NCBI GenBank assembly: GCA_036583965.1 | Contig: JAZBQD010000001.1 | Location: 26,136,597 to 26,200,596 of the forward strand | From: Prunella strophiata | Taxonomy: Eukaryota; Chordata; Aves; Passeriformes; Prunellidae | Reading direction: 5' to 3' | Length of the DNA stretch: 64,000 nucleotides | Shown here: positions 28,946-43,300 of the stretch, in pieces | How positions within the stretch are numbered: the stretch's first letter is position 1 | Layout of the letters: every line of letters starts with the position of its first letter | Program-made: the position numbers and the translations under genes | Notes under the pieces: model-generated | The model's database searches: none | The model's input: only the letters and a program-made list of their open reading frames with translations | Told to the model about the DNA's origin: nothing

Positions 28946-31900
28946 ACAAATGGTCACACTCTTGTGTGTGTTATATGCCAGAAGTGTAGAATACTACTTT
29001 AAAAATGTAACACACTAATGTATTTTGTACAGCATCTGCTTTAGAAGGTGCCTTATTGAGTTTACCATGAATTGCTTGTTCTGTACACAGATTATGTCCA
29101 ATGTATCATTTTTAAGTAAATAACCTTATTTTAGTACACATTAGTAATGTGTTTTGTTACTATAAGATTTTGCCTTAAAAATGTAATGACTTGGAAATCC
29201 TAATACTGTAACTAAATAATTCCCTGCTTTTTCATACCTCGTTTATGGTTTTTTTCCCCCACAGTAAGTTGTTAATTACTGCTTTTATTGTTCAATGATA
29301 TTGAAAATTATTTGGTGCTCTCTAAGTTCAAGCTCTTTATTCCTTGCACAATATTTAAATTTGGGTGCAAGAGTAAAAAACAGTGTTTCCTTCTCCTGAT
29401 TTTTTATCCCTGTGTTACAGCAAAGCCAAAAGCAAGTCAAAATCAAATCATACTTTTATTTGAACATGTGCAGGTTCCCTATATGTTGGTTTTATCCATA
29501 TAAATTTCCCTCAAGCTTACCAGGTAAAAAGAGAAAAAATAAAGGGATGGGGAATTTTGTAATTGCTTTTTGTTCCCTCTGTTTACAACGTTCTTTTTGT
29601 GTAATAGTATCCAAAATGAGATAATTGAGTTTAATATGTGTATGTACTGCTTGTTGCAAAAATATGCAGGTGTTTCTGTATATCCTGCTAAATTTACTCT
29701 GGTTTTTATGATTCAAGTAAATGAAGACCAGTCAAGGGGATAGCTCACCTGTGAGTACTATGAAGAGAGTGTCAGAATTTTTCTCATGGTGTAAATGTAT
29801 TGGCTTCTACTCTCCATAGAGTTCACCCTTAATTTACAAGGAGAAAGAAGTAAGTTCAGTTTCTGTTCTCTTTTTGCATTTAATCAGGAGTAATCTTAAA
29901 TACATTATTTTTTCAGTAGCTAGAAAGGTTTTATATCTGAACATCATAAAAACTATTACCAGTATATTATAATTATAAGCCTTGGTTTGTTTTCCCTATA
30001 CAATCAAGTGTTAAATTCTTGCAATATAGTTCTGGACAGTGCAGTGGAAAGATCAGCAATGGAGTTTCAAACCTTTCTGTCCTTAACACATAATACCAGG
30101 AAATTAGACAAAGATTTGGTCTCCTTCGATTAGTATCTTGGCAAAGTAAACTTTTTCCTGTGGTTGTGGCTATTGTGGAATGGAATATATTCACTGGTTG
30201 CAGTGGTCGTGGTTGGATTTAAAACTGGGATTTCATGTTAGCATTGCAGGAGGACATAATGAAAATTGTGGGTGAGTGTTTGCACCTGCCCTTACTCTGA
30301 GCAGCTCTTTCCAATCTGGGTGTTGCTTCATGAAACGGCCACAGGATGGTGCTGTGTCCTAAGGAAAGGATTTGGAAAAGAAATGGGGGAGTTTTGAGAT
30401 GAGAAAATAAGTTCTACTGCCTGCTAGTAATAAATACCAAAATGTTCTCCGTTCTAAATGGTTGGGTTTGACCACTATATAAAATATGTTACTGATGAGC
30501 TTGCATCAGTATCTAAGAGGTGAAACAGCTGAATCCAGTGAAATATGTAAACACTGCACATGGATATTTTGTGGGCATACCAAAAAGCAAACTGAATCAC
30601 AAGCTTTTAAATAAATAGCAGAAGTATCACTAAATTCAGACAGAATCAGGTTTAATTCTATTAATTTCCTTAATTCCTTCTGCAGTTTTATCTTCACCTT
30701 TCCCCAGAACAGCACTTTGGTATTTCTCACTGATGTGAATGCAGTAGATCAGTATCAGCTGTGAATTTGAGCTGGGAAAGGACCACTGCTGTGGGCTGAT
30801 CACCTCCTGAGCCTGCTTCTTGAGGAGACCTCCATGGGCTTCAGACTCTGGCTTGATGTGGATATTATCTGCAGAATTCAGGCATTGCTGGATCTATAGA
30901 AAGTAAAATTGTTTCTATATGATACAGTCGGTACTTGAATTTGGAGTACAGTAAGGAGATTGTCTTATTCATGGAAAAGAAGAAAAAAACATTAGGAGGC
31001 TTTAATTTTAAAATGTACTATAAGATACTGACATTCATAAAGCAGTAGATCAGTAACAAAATAATTCCATGAAGGCACTAAGATGCACAGCTTTCTACCT
31101 TATTACAAAGCTTAGTGGTTTGATCTGGAAATACAGAAACTTGAAGTAGTGACAATGTTTTCTGTCAGGTTTCTAGGAAGTACAAAAAGCTGTTGGAAGC
31201 TATTATTTTTAAGTATGAGTGTCAGATTGACATTACATATATCTGTGTCCTGGAGTGAGCACACATTTCTGTGCCTATTGCTGCCTGGCCATCAGGCACA
31301 TTAGTCTAGTCAGTCTGCTTTGAGGGAAACTGAAGCTCTTGCAGACAACTCTTCCCAGTGCCTATGGTCAGCTTCAGGTTGTTTTTCATGTTTGGAAATT
31401 CTCCTAAATCCACTGAGCCAACCAAAGCTGTATTTTAAATTATCTTCATTAAATTGATTTCTCTAGTTTGCCTAAAAATACAGGTCATAGTGGTGTGGCT
31501 ATGTTGATCTAATAAAAAAGCCCAAACAACCATCCCACCAAAAAAATGCAGGAGTGGTTTAGATGGAGGCTTATTATAAAGCTGGTTTATTGCTTGGAAC
31601 AAACAAAACCACAGCCCTGTAGATTAATCATCATTCTCTTGTTGCTTGAGAAGGAAGTCACTCTTCCTGGCTTATGCAGCCAGCACAGTGATTTATCCCA
31701 TTGTCTTTCATTAATTTTTTGCCCCATAAAAATTAGTCTTCCAGTCAAGTGTGTCTTTGTATGTGCAGGTGACTAAGTTTAGCACGTATTTGAAGACATC
31801 TTTAGAATACAAAAACATCGTAAAATTAACATTTTGTTCACTCTGGAGTCAGTGTTCTCTGAACTCATCTAGCATATTCTTCAACAAAAGTACTCTGGTA

Positions 31901-32940
31901 AGCACAAGAAAGGACACAAAACCTGTAGAAATCCTGACTGGATGAACTGCAATGCTCTCTGCTACCTCCTGTGCCCATTTCCAAGTGGTTTTCATTCCAG
32001 TTGAAGCTTTCTGTCAAAGCTTTAAAAACAAAGTGTTCTGAATTATATATGTGTATCCTATCCCCCATTTGTAACATACACATATTCCCCAGCAGTGCTT
32101 GTTTGTGGAACTTGGCTGATAGATGCAGAATTGGTGTGCACTGAAGATGAGGTGTTCCTTGAACCACCCTGACCTAGGCAGCACACTTGGCCTGGCTCTG
32201 CAGAATGCTGCCACCACAAAAGTCAGGAATTGGAGGAACACTGGTAAAAACCCATCTGAGTCACCCCAGGATGGTAGCTTTGTACTGAAAGAACCTAATC
32301 TTACAATTTTATGGTTTTCTTAATTTTACCCCTTCAATTTTATTCTTCTTTCTTCCCTCAGATATTTTGAGCAAAAGTGGGACAGAAAGTGACACTGAGT
32401 TTGCAGGCACTTTGTGCTGCCTGCAGCTGAGCAGTGTGAGCCATGGCTCCATGCTAGAAAAACAGGAACAGCTGGTCTGGGGCATCTCCTGTGGAAATCA
32501 GCACTGGCCAGGAGGAGATAAGGAGCATTTTTTGTTGTTAGTTTTCTTTGATTTTTCAGGATAGAGAAAACAATCTTCTCAGCAAGACAGTAGCTGAAAT
32601 TGCTTTGTAGCTTTATTTCAAAAGATTGGTATTGTCTGCTTGCCAGACTGTTGCTTTAAGTGCTTTGTGTGTTGGTACCAATGTGTTGGGGGTTTTTAAC
32701 AATCAATGATAGGTTAGTGTTGCTTAGAATACAGGTGGGTGGGGAGAAAATTCTTAACAGCAGAATACATTTGTTAAAGAATGCTACCTTAAAAGGGTGC
32801 AATTTGCATAATAATTTATATTTTCATAAAAAAATACTGGAAATTTCAAAGTGCATTTAATTTTGGCAAATTTAATTGTTTTAATATTGCTATGTAAGGT
32901 ATTAGGATAGATAAAAATACTACAATACATGAACTTCTTT
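28946..32940. other. Intergenic region between convergent BMPR1A and MMRN2
   Basis: AT-rich sequence with no frame resembling a known protein, no RNA gene and no repeat that I recognise. It separates the two converging 3' ends. Part may belong to longer 3' UTRs of either gene. Confidence 0.6.
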
Positions 32941-32949
32941 AAAGTGAAA

Positions 32950-33942
32950 GTCATTGAGAAGTTTTATTTGACAAAAGAAAAGTTTAAGACATGACCAAGC
33001 ATGGTCACTTTGAAGTTTTGGAAATAAAAAAAAACCCTAATTTCAGAAGTTCTACTCTTTGATTTACTCTAATTTCACATTTATATTCAGCTGTGATAGC
33101 AGATCAATGAGCTTGCCTTTTGATTTTGGTTTTGCTTGCTTGGTTTTAAAATATTTACTAAATACTGAACTCTGGGCTGAATTCATTATAATCTCCAGGA
33201 TTAACTTTAGAAATAAACTACATTTTCACCAATACTTCTAAAACACTGTTGACATTTTCCTAGTGTCTAAATGTAAATGTAATTCATCTTAACAATGCTT
33301 TAAATTTTTGTAGTGTAGCTGAAATACATCAAGGCCAAGAAACAGACAGGACCATTTAGGAGATCCTTGCTTGCGAATACTGGCAATAGAGTGAATTTTA
33401 CTGGATTTGATGGATCTCTTCTAGTGTTCCTGTTGTGCTCAGACTGAAACATTGAAGTGAGTTGCAGAAGTTTCCAAGATAGTCTGTGATCCACAGAGAA
33501 CTAAAAGGTAAAATTGCCCTGGCTTCTGGGTTTTAAGGTACCATCCACATAACATGAGAGTGTGCAGTCCTTGCCACTGACTGGGGGTATTTGTCATGGG
33601 AGGATATTCTTTTGCCAAGGGAAAGGAGAAATTTGTGTTAAAAGTGATGAAAGTCCCACAAAACATTTATGTGCATTTCTCATGTTGGAAGGATTTGGGA
33701 ATGTGTGTGCTGATGCATCTGGAGTCCAAACCATTAGCTTTTCACTTGAAAAAAAATCCCATTGCTGCTCATAAGCAACTAATCAAAAGCCAAACACTTC
33801 CAGAAAAGAAGCATGAAGACAAACCTAGGGTAGTGCTATGTTTAAGCACATGCAGTAGCATTGAATACATCACAGATGAAGCAATAGTGAATGCATCCAT
33901 TGCATCTATGGAAGGAGATTAATAAAACATAAATGTCACTAT
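32950..33942 (-). other. MMRN2: Probable MMRN2 3' UTR
   Basis: AT-rich sequence after the MMRN2 stop codon, extending to the candidate AATAAA signal at 32963-32968. It contains a 108-codon open frame on the opposite strand (33596-33922) that I take to be chance. Confidence 0.5.
32963..32968 (-). terminator. Candidate poly(A) signal for MMRN2
   Basis: TTTATT on the plus strand reads AATAAA on the minus strand, about 975 bases after the MMRN2 stop. A second candidate lies further downstream at 32612-32617. Confidence 0.45.
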
Positions 33943-34331
33943 TCAAGTTTTAGCTATTAGGAATCCACCCATAGTTGTCCCAGGTGGGCTTCGCTTCACT
34001 ACAGAGCCTTGCAGCAATTCAAAGCACACTGTCTCCCCCTTCTCCATTTCTGCTATAGCAAAAGTAGTCATGGTGTTTCCATGTGGGGTTTTCCTCTGAC
34101 TGCTTGAGAGAGTTCTTTTGTACCCACGGCTGAAGGAGAGTTGTCCCAGTGCTGGTCCTGAGCTGAACTCCACAGAGATGACAAACAGGTAGACACCTTT
34201 GTGTGGTGCTTTAAAGTGGCCATGTTCAGAGAAATAGCTGTTTCCATAATTGAGGTATGTTTCATTAAACCTCAGAGTTTTTTCTTTATTCTTTCTTTCT
34301 GAGAATCCCACGTGGAATGCCACCAATGAGT
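33943..34331 (-). CDS. MMRN2: MMRN2 last coding exon: C1q domain
   Basis: Acceptor CTTTCTTTTTCAG on the minus strand. Encodes residues 864-992 and ends at TGA (33943-33945). It carries the C1q/TNF-like signature: VAFHVGFS, then FNETYLNYGNSYF, HGHFKAPHKGVYLF, and a final GGFLIAKT. C1q domains trimerise, and in multimerins they end the chain. Contains an NET glycosylation sequon. Confidence 0.95.
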
Positions 34332-37300
34332 CTGAAAAAGAAAGAGGAACAGGATTTTAGCAGTGAGTGAGCGCTCTGCTCTCCCCAGGATCATCAGGAT
34401 GGGAGCTAAGGTGAATCCCTATCAGGCCTGATTTTTATATGCTTGTTTGCAAAGCTAGACATTGGAAGTGGTTATGTGCTCTGGAGTAGATCAAATGATT
34501 CCCTGGAACTCTTGGAAAAGTATAACACTGGGACCACCCAGGGGGAAAAAAGAAGAGGGACCACCCTCTTCTACTGTCTCAAAAATAAATCAGTTAAGAA
34601 TATGTTCTCTGCTTATTCAGTCTTAACTACAGTTTTGCAGCACAGCTGCCTAAAGGGGCTGATTTTTGCTCTGTTATTTGTCCATAGCAAGGGCTGCAAT
34701 CATAAAAGCCAATGTTAAAGCTGTGGTGGTTGTAATTACCAGGTACTGATGGTCACATGCTTACAGGGAAAGGGAACTGGCCAGTCCCAGTGAAGTATAA
34801 GCTGAGAGCTTGTCTCTGAAGCTTGGTTATAAGAGAGGGAGTATATGCCCTCTGGTCAGTCCTGCCTGTTCCACTTGTGCAAATTATAGCAGTTCATTTA
34901 ATGCATCTGTCTGTCTTGAGAAGGATTTGGTGCTTTGAGTACACTCCTTCCAGAGCCAAGTAACAAAGTAACAGGGAAAAAGAAGCATTCCACATCAACT
35001 TCCAAAGAGAGGACTGCTGCTGCATTAACATGAACATCTACGAACAAAATTTGTCTTCTGAACACCTGAAGTTGAATTAGTTCAAGACCAATTTCCTAGC
35101 AGCTATAACAGGTGTAATTTTATTGGCCTTAAGCAAAATACAGTGGAATATCATCTTGGCTCTCACTCAAACTGCTTTTTTTTCTCTACTCAAACTGGTG
35201 GAGGAGGAGAATGTAAGTAATGTCAGAATTTCTCCCTCCAGCATCCCACAAGATACCTGATAGTTCTTATAACTAATACTAATATGCTCTGTGTGAGGAA
35301 ATTGCAGCAGGGCCCAGAAAGAAGCTAGACCTGTACATGAGCAAGTAAAACAAAAGAACACACCTTTTTCCACAAATTCTGTCTGCACTGTGTTTCTTCC
35401 ACTTATTGTTTGTGTATTTTCTCTGTGCTTCTCAGACCTTTTCTTGTCTCTTTGCTTGTCTTGATCTTTCTGTTGCCTTCTCCCTTTTTTGTTCAGCATT
35501 GACTGAACCTTTGTAACATCCAGACTTATATTTGAGGCACCTAATTCTTCATTACTTCCAAACAGTTTTTTGAAAGTCACCAGATGTTCCTCCAGATTCC
35601 GCTTGATGGTTGCTAAATCTGCAGAGAGAATTTCCACAGAAACGTTGAGTGGCTCAATTACATTTGCTATTGTGTGATTGCAGCAGAGACTTATGTCATC
35701 TCTGGATTCATGCCTCTTGATTGCCAGGCTCAGGTGTTTGATATCATTCTTCAAAGTCATGATATCATTAAAAGCTGAGCTCTCCAAGGAGTCATCTTTG
35801 GCAGCCTCATAGTTAGGTTCCATGTGTTCGATGACGCTGCGCTGACTGCTGACTTCGTGTAGAGTAGAGGAGGTTTGTGTTTCCTCCTTGGGGTGCTTAG
35901 GAGGCATGTGAGCATCACGATTATTTTGGTGACCTCTCTCCAAGGGATGAAATCTCCTCATAAGAGATTCCAAAGTCACATTTTGTTCTTGCAGTTTATC
36001 TGAGAAGTGTCTGAGAGATTCTTGCAGCTGAAATATTGATGGTATTAGGCTACTGAAATCATCTTCAAAAAAGACATCCAGAAATTCGTGTCTGAGTAAA
36101 GCCTCCAATGCTTCTTCGTGCCGCATTGCATCTTTCAAGAGAGAGCTAAAAGAGCTGTTGAGATACTTGATGTGTTGGTGGATTTCTTCATCTTTCTTCT
36201 TCAGCAGGCCCATATCTTCTGAAAAAGCCAGAACCTGGGACTGAAGCTGTCTGTTCTCTTCTTGCCGGAGGTTAAGAGACAGATGGATGGACGGGATAGC
36301 TGAGGAGAGCTCTTCAATTTCACTTTTGAAGAAATCTCTGAAAACTGACTCCAAGTGCTTCATACCCTTTGACTGGGTGTCTTCAAGGGAATAAGTGCTA
36401 TTCCTTGGATCTTCCTCCAGTACATCAGTGTCAGGAGATACTCTCTGGCAATTGCATTCCTCCATGTACCTCAGCAGATCTGAATAGTTTTCCTGAAGGT
36501 TTGAGAGAGTGTAGTTGAGCTCTGATATCTGCCTTTCCATTGCTGCATTGTTTTCTTCCATAAGAACTGATTTCTCAGCTAAAGTTATTGTAAGATCTTC
36601 TGGCCTATACTTTGAGATGTTTTTCTTTAACTCTTTGAACCACCTCTCTAAAACTGCAATATTCTGAAAGGCCACATCTGACTCCATGTAAAGTTCTTTC
36701 AGCTGCTTGGCATGCCCTGACAGTATTTCATTCATATGTTTGATGGTTAACTGGCTGTTTTCATCTTTGGGACCATGATGTAAAGAGAGTTCTGTTAAAT
36801 TTTTTTTCAAATCTTCCAATTTAATTTCAAGAAGGTTTTGCTCTTGTTTCATGTTTGCTATGCTGTTGTTCAAAGCTAAGAAATGGGAGTGCTGTATCTT
36901 ATGAAGCTTCTTGAGTCTTGTGTCAGTATCTGCCTTGATCAGGCTGAGATTATAGTGAATATTAGCCTGCTGCATGTGTACTTTGTTCTCTATATCTCTT
37001 TTTGCCTGATCAACTTTCACTATGTTTTCTTGGACTTTTGATTCAAATTTAGTTCCCAGCTCCTGGAATTCCTTCTTGGGCACAGTGCTTTCTTGGAATC
37101 TTTCTATGCTTTTCTTGTTGGCTTCCACATCATGGGACAGGTTTCTTACTATGTTGGAGAGGTTCTGTAAGCTTCTGTTGAAGCTTGCCCACATTGGGTT
37201 CAAATGTTTCCTTAGAAAATTCTCCACATGAGGAAACAAAACTTGCTGCAGAAGCCTTTCCTGATGATCTGTTAATACAGTTGAAAAAAAAAAAATTAAA

Positions 37301-40300
37301 TTAAAGTTCTGCTTTTGGAACACAATCTAGACAGGTTAACTCAAGTGTTCATTTCTCTATAGTAGTTGCTGTCTTACTCCCCAGAATCTGACCTCATGAT
37401 AAATTTCAACAATTGCAGAAATAGCCTGTTGTTAAATCAAGGTTACTATGAAGCACATGATGTCTAAGAGTGTGCAGAAAATAACTTGGATATGTATTGG
37501 CTTCCCCATTTATGTCTTAAAAATTATGGTTTTTGAAACCTGTGGACAGGTGTTTTTTTCAGTGGCCATAACTGTCCATTTTCTCAACAGTTCTTAGTTA
37601 GTGGGCTCTTCCTTTTTTGACTGTGTCATAATGTTCTTTTTCTTATGCTTTTTTTTTATGTTTTTTTTTAAGATGCTTATACAGCATCTTAACAGCTGAA
37701 TATTCCAGGTCAGGAGTAAATAACTTAAAAAATCTATGAGGTATCTGGACGTATGAGAGTTATACTAAGGCTCAGTTTCTAACTTTAAAATTCAAACTTG
37801 TGTGCCTTGAAGTTCACTGAGTACTATAGTCTGTATCATTAGAAAATGTTTCTGGAGGCCAGTGCCTTACTATGGTAGGTTAAATTCAACAGCTCTTTTT
37901 TTTCCCCACTCCTTTATATGGCAGAAACAATGTTCCAGAGATGGGTCAAATGTTTCATTTTTTCATGTAACATTAGTGAGCTATTCCACACATCAGAGTA
38001 AATAGCATGAGTATGGAAAAAGAACAGATATAAACTCTGCATCCCCACAGAAGAGAAGAAGCCATAGAAGCAGAATAGTAAGGTTAACAAATTTTAAATA
38101 TAAGCAACCTCTTTATTCTGTGATTAAGGCATATTCTGAACAGTGCCTTTCCTCTCATTTCCCATTTTGAGTTACTCTTTGGTTCATTCATTTGCATTGG
38201 GACTGCACCCATTTTTTCTCTCTGTAGAAGCAACCAGCAGACCAAGGAATATCAGGGTAGCTTTACTTTCACGTTTTCTTTCTGATTTGTGTGGTTTCAC
38301 AGGGCCTGCCATGGGCTGATAATTCTGCATCAGACCTCTCACCTGAATTGCTCTCGTTCACTTCTAACACCATGCTTGTACCGTTGTTTTCAAATAGTCT
38401 CTGTAAGTCACCTAAGGTGCTGGCTGCTTGATGAATATCACTTTGAAGATCATCCAGTAAAGCCTCATGATTTTGAATGACTTCGAACATTTCTCTTGAA
38501 TCCACTGATGTTGACACTAGTCACAAGATTAGAAAAACAAAGTCATGCAACAGGGTGCAGCGACCAGGTGACAGGTATTCATGCAGGACCTCTGAGAACA
38601 CCTGTCTGCTTTTCATTCTGAACATTTTGCACTGCCATTTAGGGGGCCTGTTGATTTCTGGCACCTCAAATTGCAGTTTGTCTGCAAGGATTTTTTCCAA
38701 CAGTGATGGAAACCTAATCTATTCAAATACTTGCAAAGAACTTCAGTTACAACTGCCATGATGGCAATAAAATGCTCTTAATTAGAAATCTCCCCATGCC
38801 ATAAAAATGTTTTGGAACACTAGCTCTTTTCAAGCCATTGACTGAAAGGATGGCAAGGTTTAATAGCCTCGAATAAAAGGAGGGGATGAAAGAGCAATTG
38901 AGACATTCCACTGAGGAATCATGAGCACAGTGTGTAAGTGTCAGAGCTGACTCATGGAGGGGACCCTTTAACTGATGTTTTTCTAAATAAATACTTGCAA
39001 ATTGCAGCTGTAGATTTCAAAGTGTGCAATACTTCCCTGAAGCTCATAGCTGAAAGGCACTTAATAGCACTGCAAACCCCACCACTTCCCAGGTGGTAAG
39101 GGAAGGCCCTTCCTGGTCCTTACACTGGGTGGAGTGCCTGAGATACAAATCTGTGGTACCTTGTAATTGCAGTCTCAGAGCTACTGGGGGGCCATTCTAA
39201 ATCAGCATTTTCACTGGATTGTTTTTCTGGTAGATTTGTGAGCATGGTGTGCTGTCCTGTGCACCCACTTAGCAGAGCAAGGGGTTAACATCCATGCCAC
39301 TGAAAGGGGTAAGGCTCTGCACCAGCTGGCATCCACTGTTCACCAGACAGCTTTGAAACTTTGGGATGCTTTGTTGTGAACATTCACAGAGTGTTATATC
39401 AAAAGCCCTCATTTATGTCAATAAATGTATTTTTTCAAAGCTTTCCCTGAGAATGCTTTCACTAGAGAGTTTGCTCCTAGCTTATCACTTTAAAATTACA
39501 GCTTCAGATCTTTTTTTTCCTATTTTTTTTTTCTCCTGATCAGTGACTGAGAGGTAAAAGGATGACAAACAAAATAACTTCAAGCACATACTGTGGTTTG
39601 AGAACTCTTCTTGTCCTTCTGTTTCAGTTCCTGGCACCAGAATAAAATTAGGATCTGCAATTGAGATATGATACAGCTGTGAAAATGTTTTAGATGCAGA
39701 AACTACTGCAGTTTAGCAAGACCACACAGGAATTTCATGTGTTGTGTAAATGGTGTGGAGACAGGCTTCCTGAGGAAAGAACACCTCTGGAGAGCTTACT
39801 TTCCTTGCACTGGCAAACAACATTGCATACATGGCAGTGCTATGCAGTATAGAGTAGGGATTTTTAACTTGTGCCAAGCTTTACTCATAAGAAATTAGTC
39901 TATTGCAAATAAATGGGGCTTTTTTCTTTTCTGGGGGTCCCATCTAGAGATCTGCAAATTCCTCTTCCTTGTTCCACAGTTACCTGAACATTCTGGTGGC
40001 AGCAGCAGTGAATGATGCTGTACAAATGAGAAGATATTGATGGAGGAGCTGGTTTTGGTCAATGAGTGTAACAACAGAGAGACTAAAATAGTTGCACTGC
40101 ATTTGGTAATACCTTTCCAACATTATGAGTGAAGTTCACCAAGAGATCAACCCACAAATAAAAGCTGTCTGTAAAGAAAAGCTAAAGCTCCAGAGATTTT
40201 TATCTGTGGAGTCTGTAGGTGAGTTAGACGTAGATTGTGGAAAAAATTTCAGATATATGTTTGCCTTTATTGTTATGGTTGACTTAATTGATAGAGGGAA

Positions 40301-43300
40301 TTACCTTTTATCCATTTAAATTCCCTTCATTCCATTTAAATTCTTAAATCTGTTTAAATTCTGCTTTTTGAGTATTATTTGCTAAATCTTGCCAATGCCA
40401 TTTTTAAACCACCATTCAGTTTTTAAACCACACTGTCTCCCCTCTGTCTTTATTAGCAGCTGCACAGATCATAGAATCATAGAATGGTTTGGGTTGGAAG
40501 GGGCCTTAAAAACCATTTAGTTCCCACCCCCTCACCGTGGCAGGGAACCTCCCACCAGACCAGGCTGCTCAGAGACCCATCCAACCCGGCCCCAAAGATG
40601 GGGCACCCACAGCTTCTCTGGGAGACCTGTCCAGTGCCTCACCACCCTGACAGCAAAGTGTTTATTTCTAATACCTAAACTCAACCTGCCCTATTTCAGT
40701 TTAAAGCCACTTCTCCTGGTCTAACCACTACATGCCCTTGTGAAAAGTCCCTCTCCATCTCTCTTGTAGCCCCATTAGGTGCTGAAGGGTGCTCTGAGGT
40801 CTCATTGGAACCTTTTCCTCCCCAGGCTGAGCAGCCCCAGCTCTCTCAGCCAGGCTCCATAGCACAGGTGCTTCTGGACTCCCTCCAACAGGTCCATGTC
40901 CTTAAGGTGGGGACCCCAGAGCTGGATGCAGGACTCCAGATGGAGCCTCAGGAGGACAGAGTAGAGGGGCAAAATATCCTCCCTCAACCTGCTGCCCCCA
41001 CTGCTTTATTCACCAGTGCAAAGGGTTATAGTAGGTCACTCTAAAGGCTGTTCCTGGAGCTTTCCTGGAGCTTACAGTCTGGGCACTGTTCCTGCCTGTG
41101 CTGTAGAGCTGCTCCCTGCTTGAGGAGCCAGTGCCTTTGCAGCCAGGGTAAGCAGAGAGGAGGAGCAATGCAGACTGCAGAGGGAAGGCTGCCCTCTCCT
41201 CTGAACTTGGACACCTTGTGATTTCCAACCCAGATGATTTCATCCTGTGAACTGACCATAGGGGCATTTCACATACTTGTGCTGCTTTCTGATGTCACCA
41301 GTTTCTACCTGGAATTAGGCATTCCTAGATGGACTTGTCTAAGATGGACATCTGACAGGCTTTCCAACAAATTAATACCTTTCTCCATGTGTAAAGATTA
41401 CAAAGGTGCTATTAACAGAAGAATAAGTAGCTAATGCTATTTAACTATTAATTGCAGCTAATTACGACTGCTCTTGTCTCAAAGTATCTGTGATTTGGGA
41501 CATAGCAGACTGAAAAAAAAAACCAAGGCATCAATTCTAAAAAAAAAGGAGAAAAATTAGGCAAATTCATTTCTTGCCATTGTGTGTCTGGCATTTAGTC
41601 ATTCATTCTTATACTTGTTCTCCAGCTTTGCTTACCACGCTGTTCACAGTCCTTGCCAATAAATCCAGGGCAGCATTTCCACTGCAAAGACTTCAAAGTC
41701 TTCTGTTTCACTTGGTAGACTGGCTTCAGAGCTGTCCTGTACCTGGGGAGGAAGGGTCTGGGCATTAGATTTATTGTAATAGAGTCCTTTGCAGTCAAGT
41801 TTGGACTGATCCTGAATGCTGTAGTATTCTGATGAGGTGTAGAGAGCATTTTATGATTAAACACATTATTGCAAAATGTCACAGTTACCAAGGAAGATAG
41901 AAATTTGTTTTAAACTCCCCTAGAAATAATGATGATGCTTCAGTACTGTTGAAAACAACTTTTAGATGCTTCAGAGAAAATTCTGTTTTCTGCACTGGTT
42001 TTATTTAGGACACTTACATGATCTTCTGGCAGTCTGGGGCTCCGTTTGGGCAGGGCTGCTGGGAGTTGACAATGTACTTCTCCTTCATGCAGGCTTCTAT
42101 GTATGTGACCAGCCGGGACTGCGTGAAGGAACACCAGTTCCTAATGGAAGGAAAACGTGGGAAAAGAGTTTCAAGTAGGTCTCTAAGTCTCTGGCTGTAA
42201 CAGTGCCAAGAAAAAGTGAAATGCAGAAGGGCCTTTATTTTTACTTTTGTATTTTTTCCCAGCTGTATGATGAGGAAAGTGGAAAATGTTTTCTACCTTC
42301 TCCCTCCACTCCCAATTCATTTGTTTTCATTGGAGATGTTTATCTGAGTTTGTTACAACAGGGCTGATTGTCTGAACTTTGATGCATTAGTTCCATTTCC
42401 AGTCCTTTCATTTTGCAGGAGAAATTTCCAACCCATGATAACCTGTGGGTTAATGTCACTTTAAATGTCAAATTGCCTTTCTAGGCATGTTGCCATTTCA
42501 GATGCCTAATGACTGACTCATCACGTTGAGGAAGACTGCTTCTGAAAACTTAATCCAACATTAACTCCATTAATAATATCTTCCTAAGTATTACTTCTTT
42601 AAGATAATATAGTAAATGATTGGATTTTATGAAATAGGCTAGCTTTAAAAGAATTTCTCCCATCACCTGCAGGAAAATAATTTTGGGGGAAAAGGGTTGT
42701 TTTAGTTTTATGCTTCTAGCAAGGAAAAGTGAGTTTTAATAGTCTGATTAATTTTCCAAGTCAGAATTACATAGGCACCTATTAATGCTAGAGTGTAGGT
42801 GAGCCTCTTCCTTTAAAGTCAAGACTTGGCAGTGGAGTGTTGGCTGAAGTTTGATGATCAAATCCAAGACCAGAAGGGGCAGGAAGTGACGAGTAATAAC
42901 TATAATGGAAACAGCTGAACTTTAGTGTATTTTTAAATGGGAATACAGGAACCAAATCTCCAACTATCAGCATATATGGAAAAAGTTTGCCCCTCTCAGG
43001 GAGTTGGTGAAACAATGGGGAACCGAGCCCTGCACAAAAGCAGAAGCTGGCACTGCAGCAGCCAGGAGAAGGGAAGGAAGCTGAAAACATCAGGATGGAA
43101 GGGCAGACAGCCTGGGCTAGCTAGGAACAGTTCACCAGGCTTGCTCGGCCATAGCCTGTTTTACTCCCCTGTTTCTTAAGGAAAATGTGATTGAGATTTC
43201 AGCAAGCACTCATGCAAGCAAAACTCTTCATCTTTTGGAAGCAAGAGCAGGAATCTGGCAAAGCCTGCAGTGCTGGGAAAGCAGGAGAGGAAAGGAAGCT

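Noticed and set aside
30335..30355. CCACAGGATGGTGCTGTG as a CTCF site
   Set aside because: Spacing does not fit the core motif, unlike the one at 17267.
36200..37231. Plus-strand frames opposite the large MMRN2 exon
   Set aside because: Antisense shadows of the real coiled-coil coding sequence.
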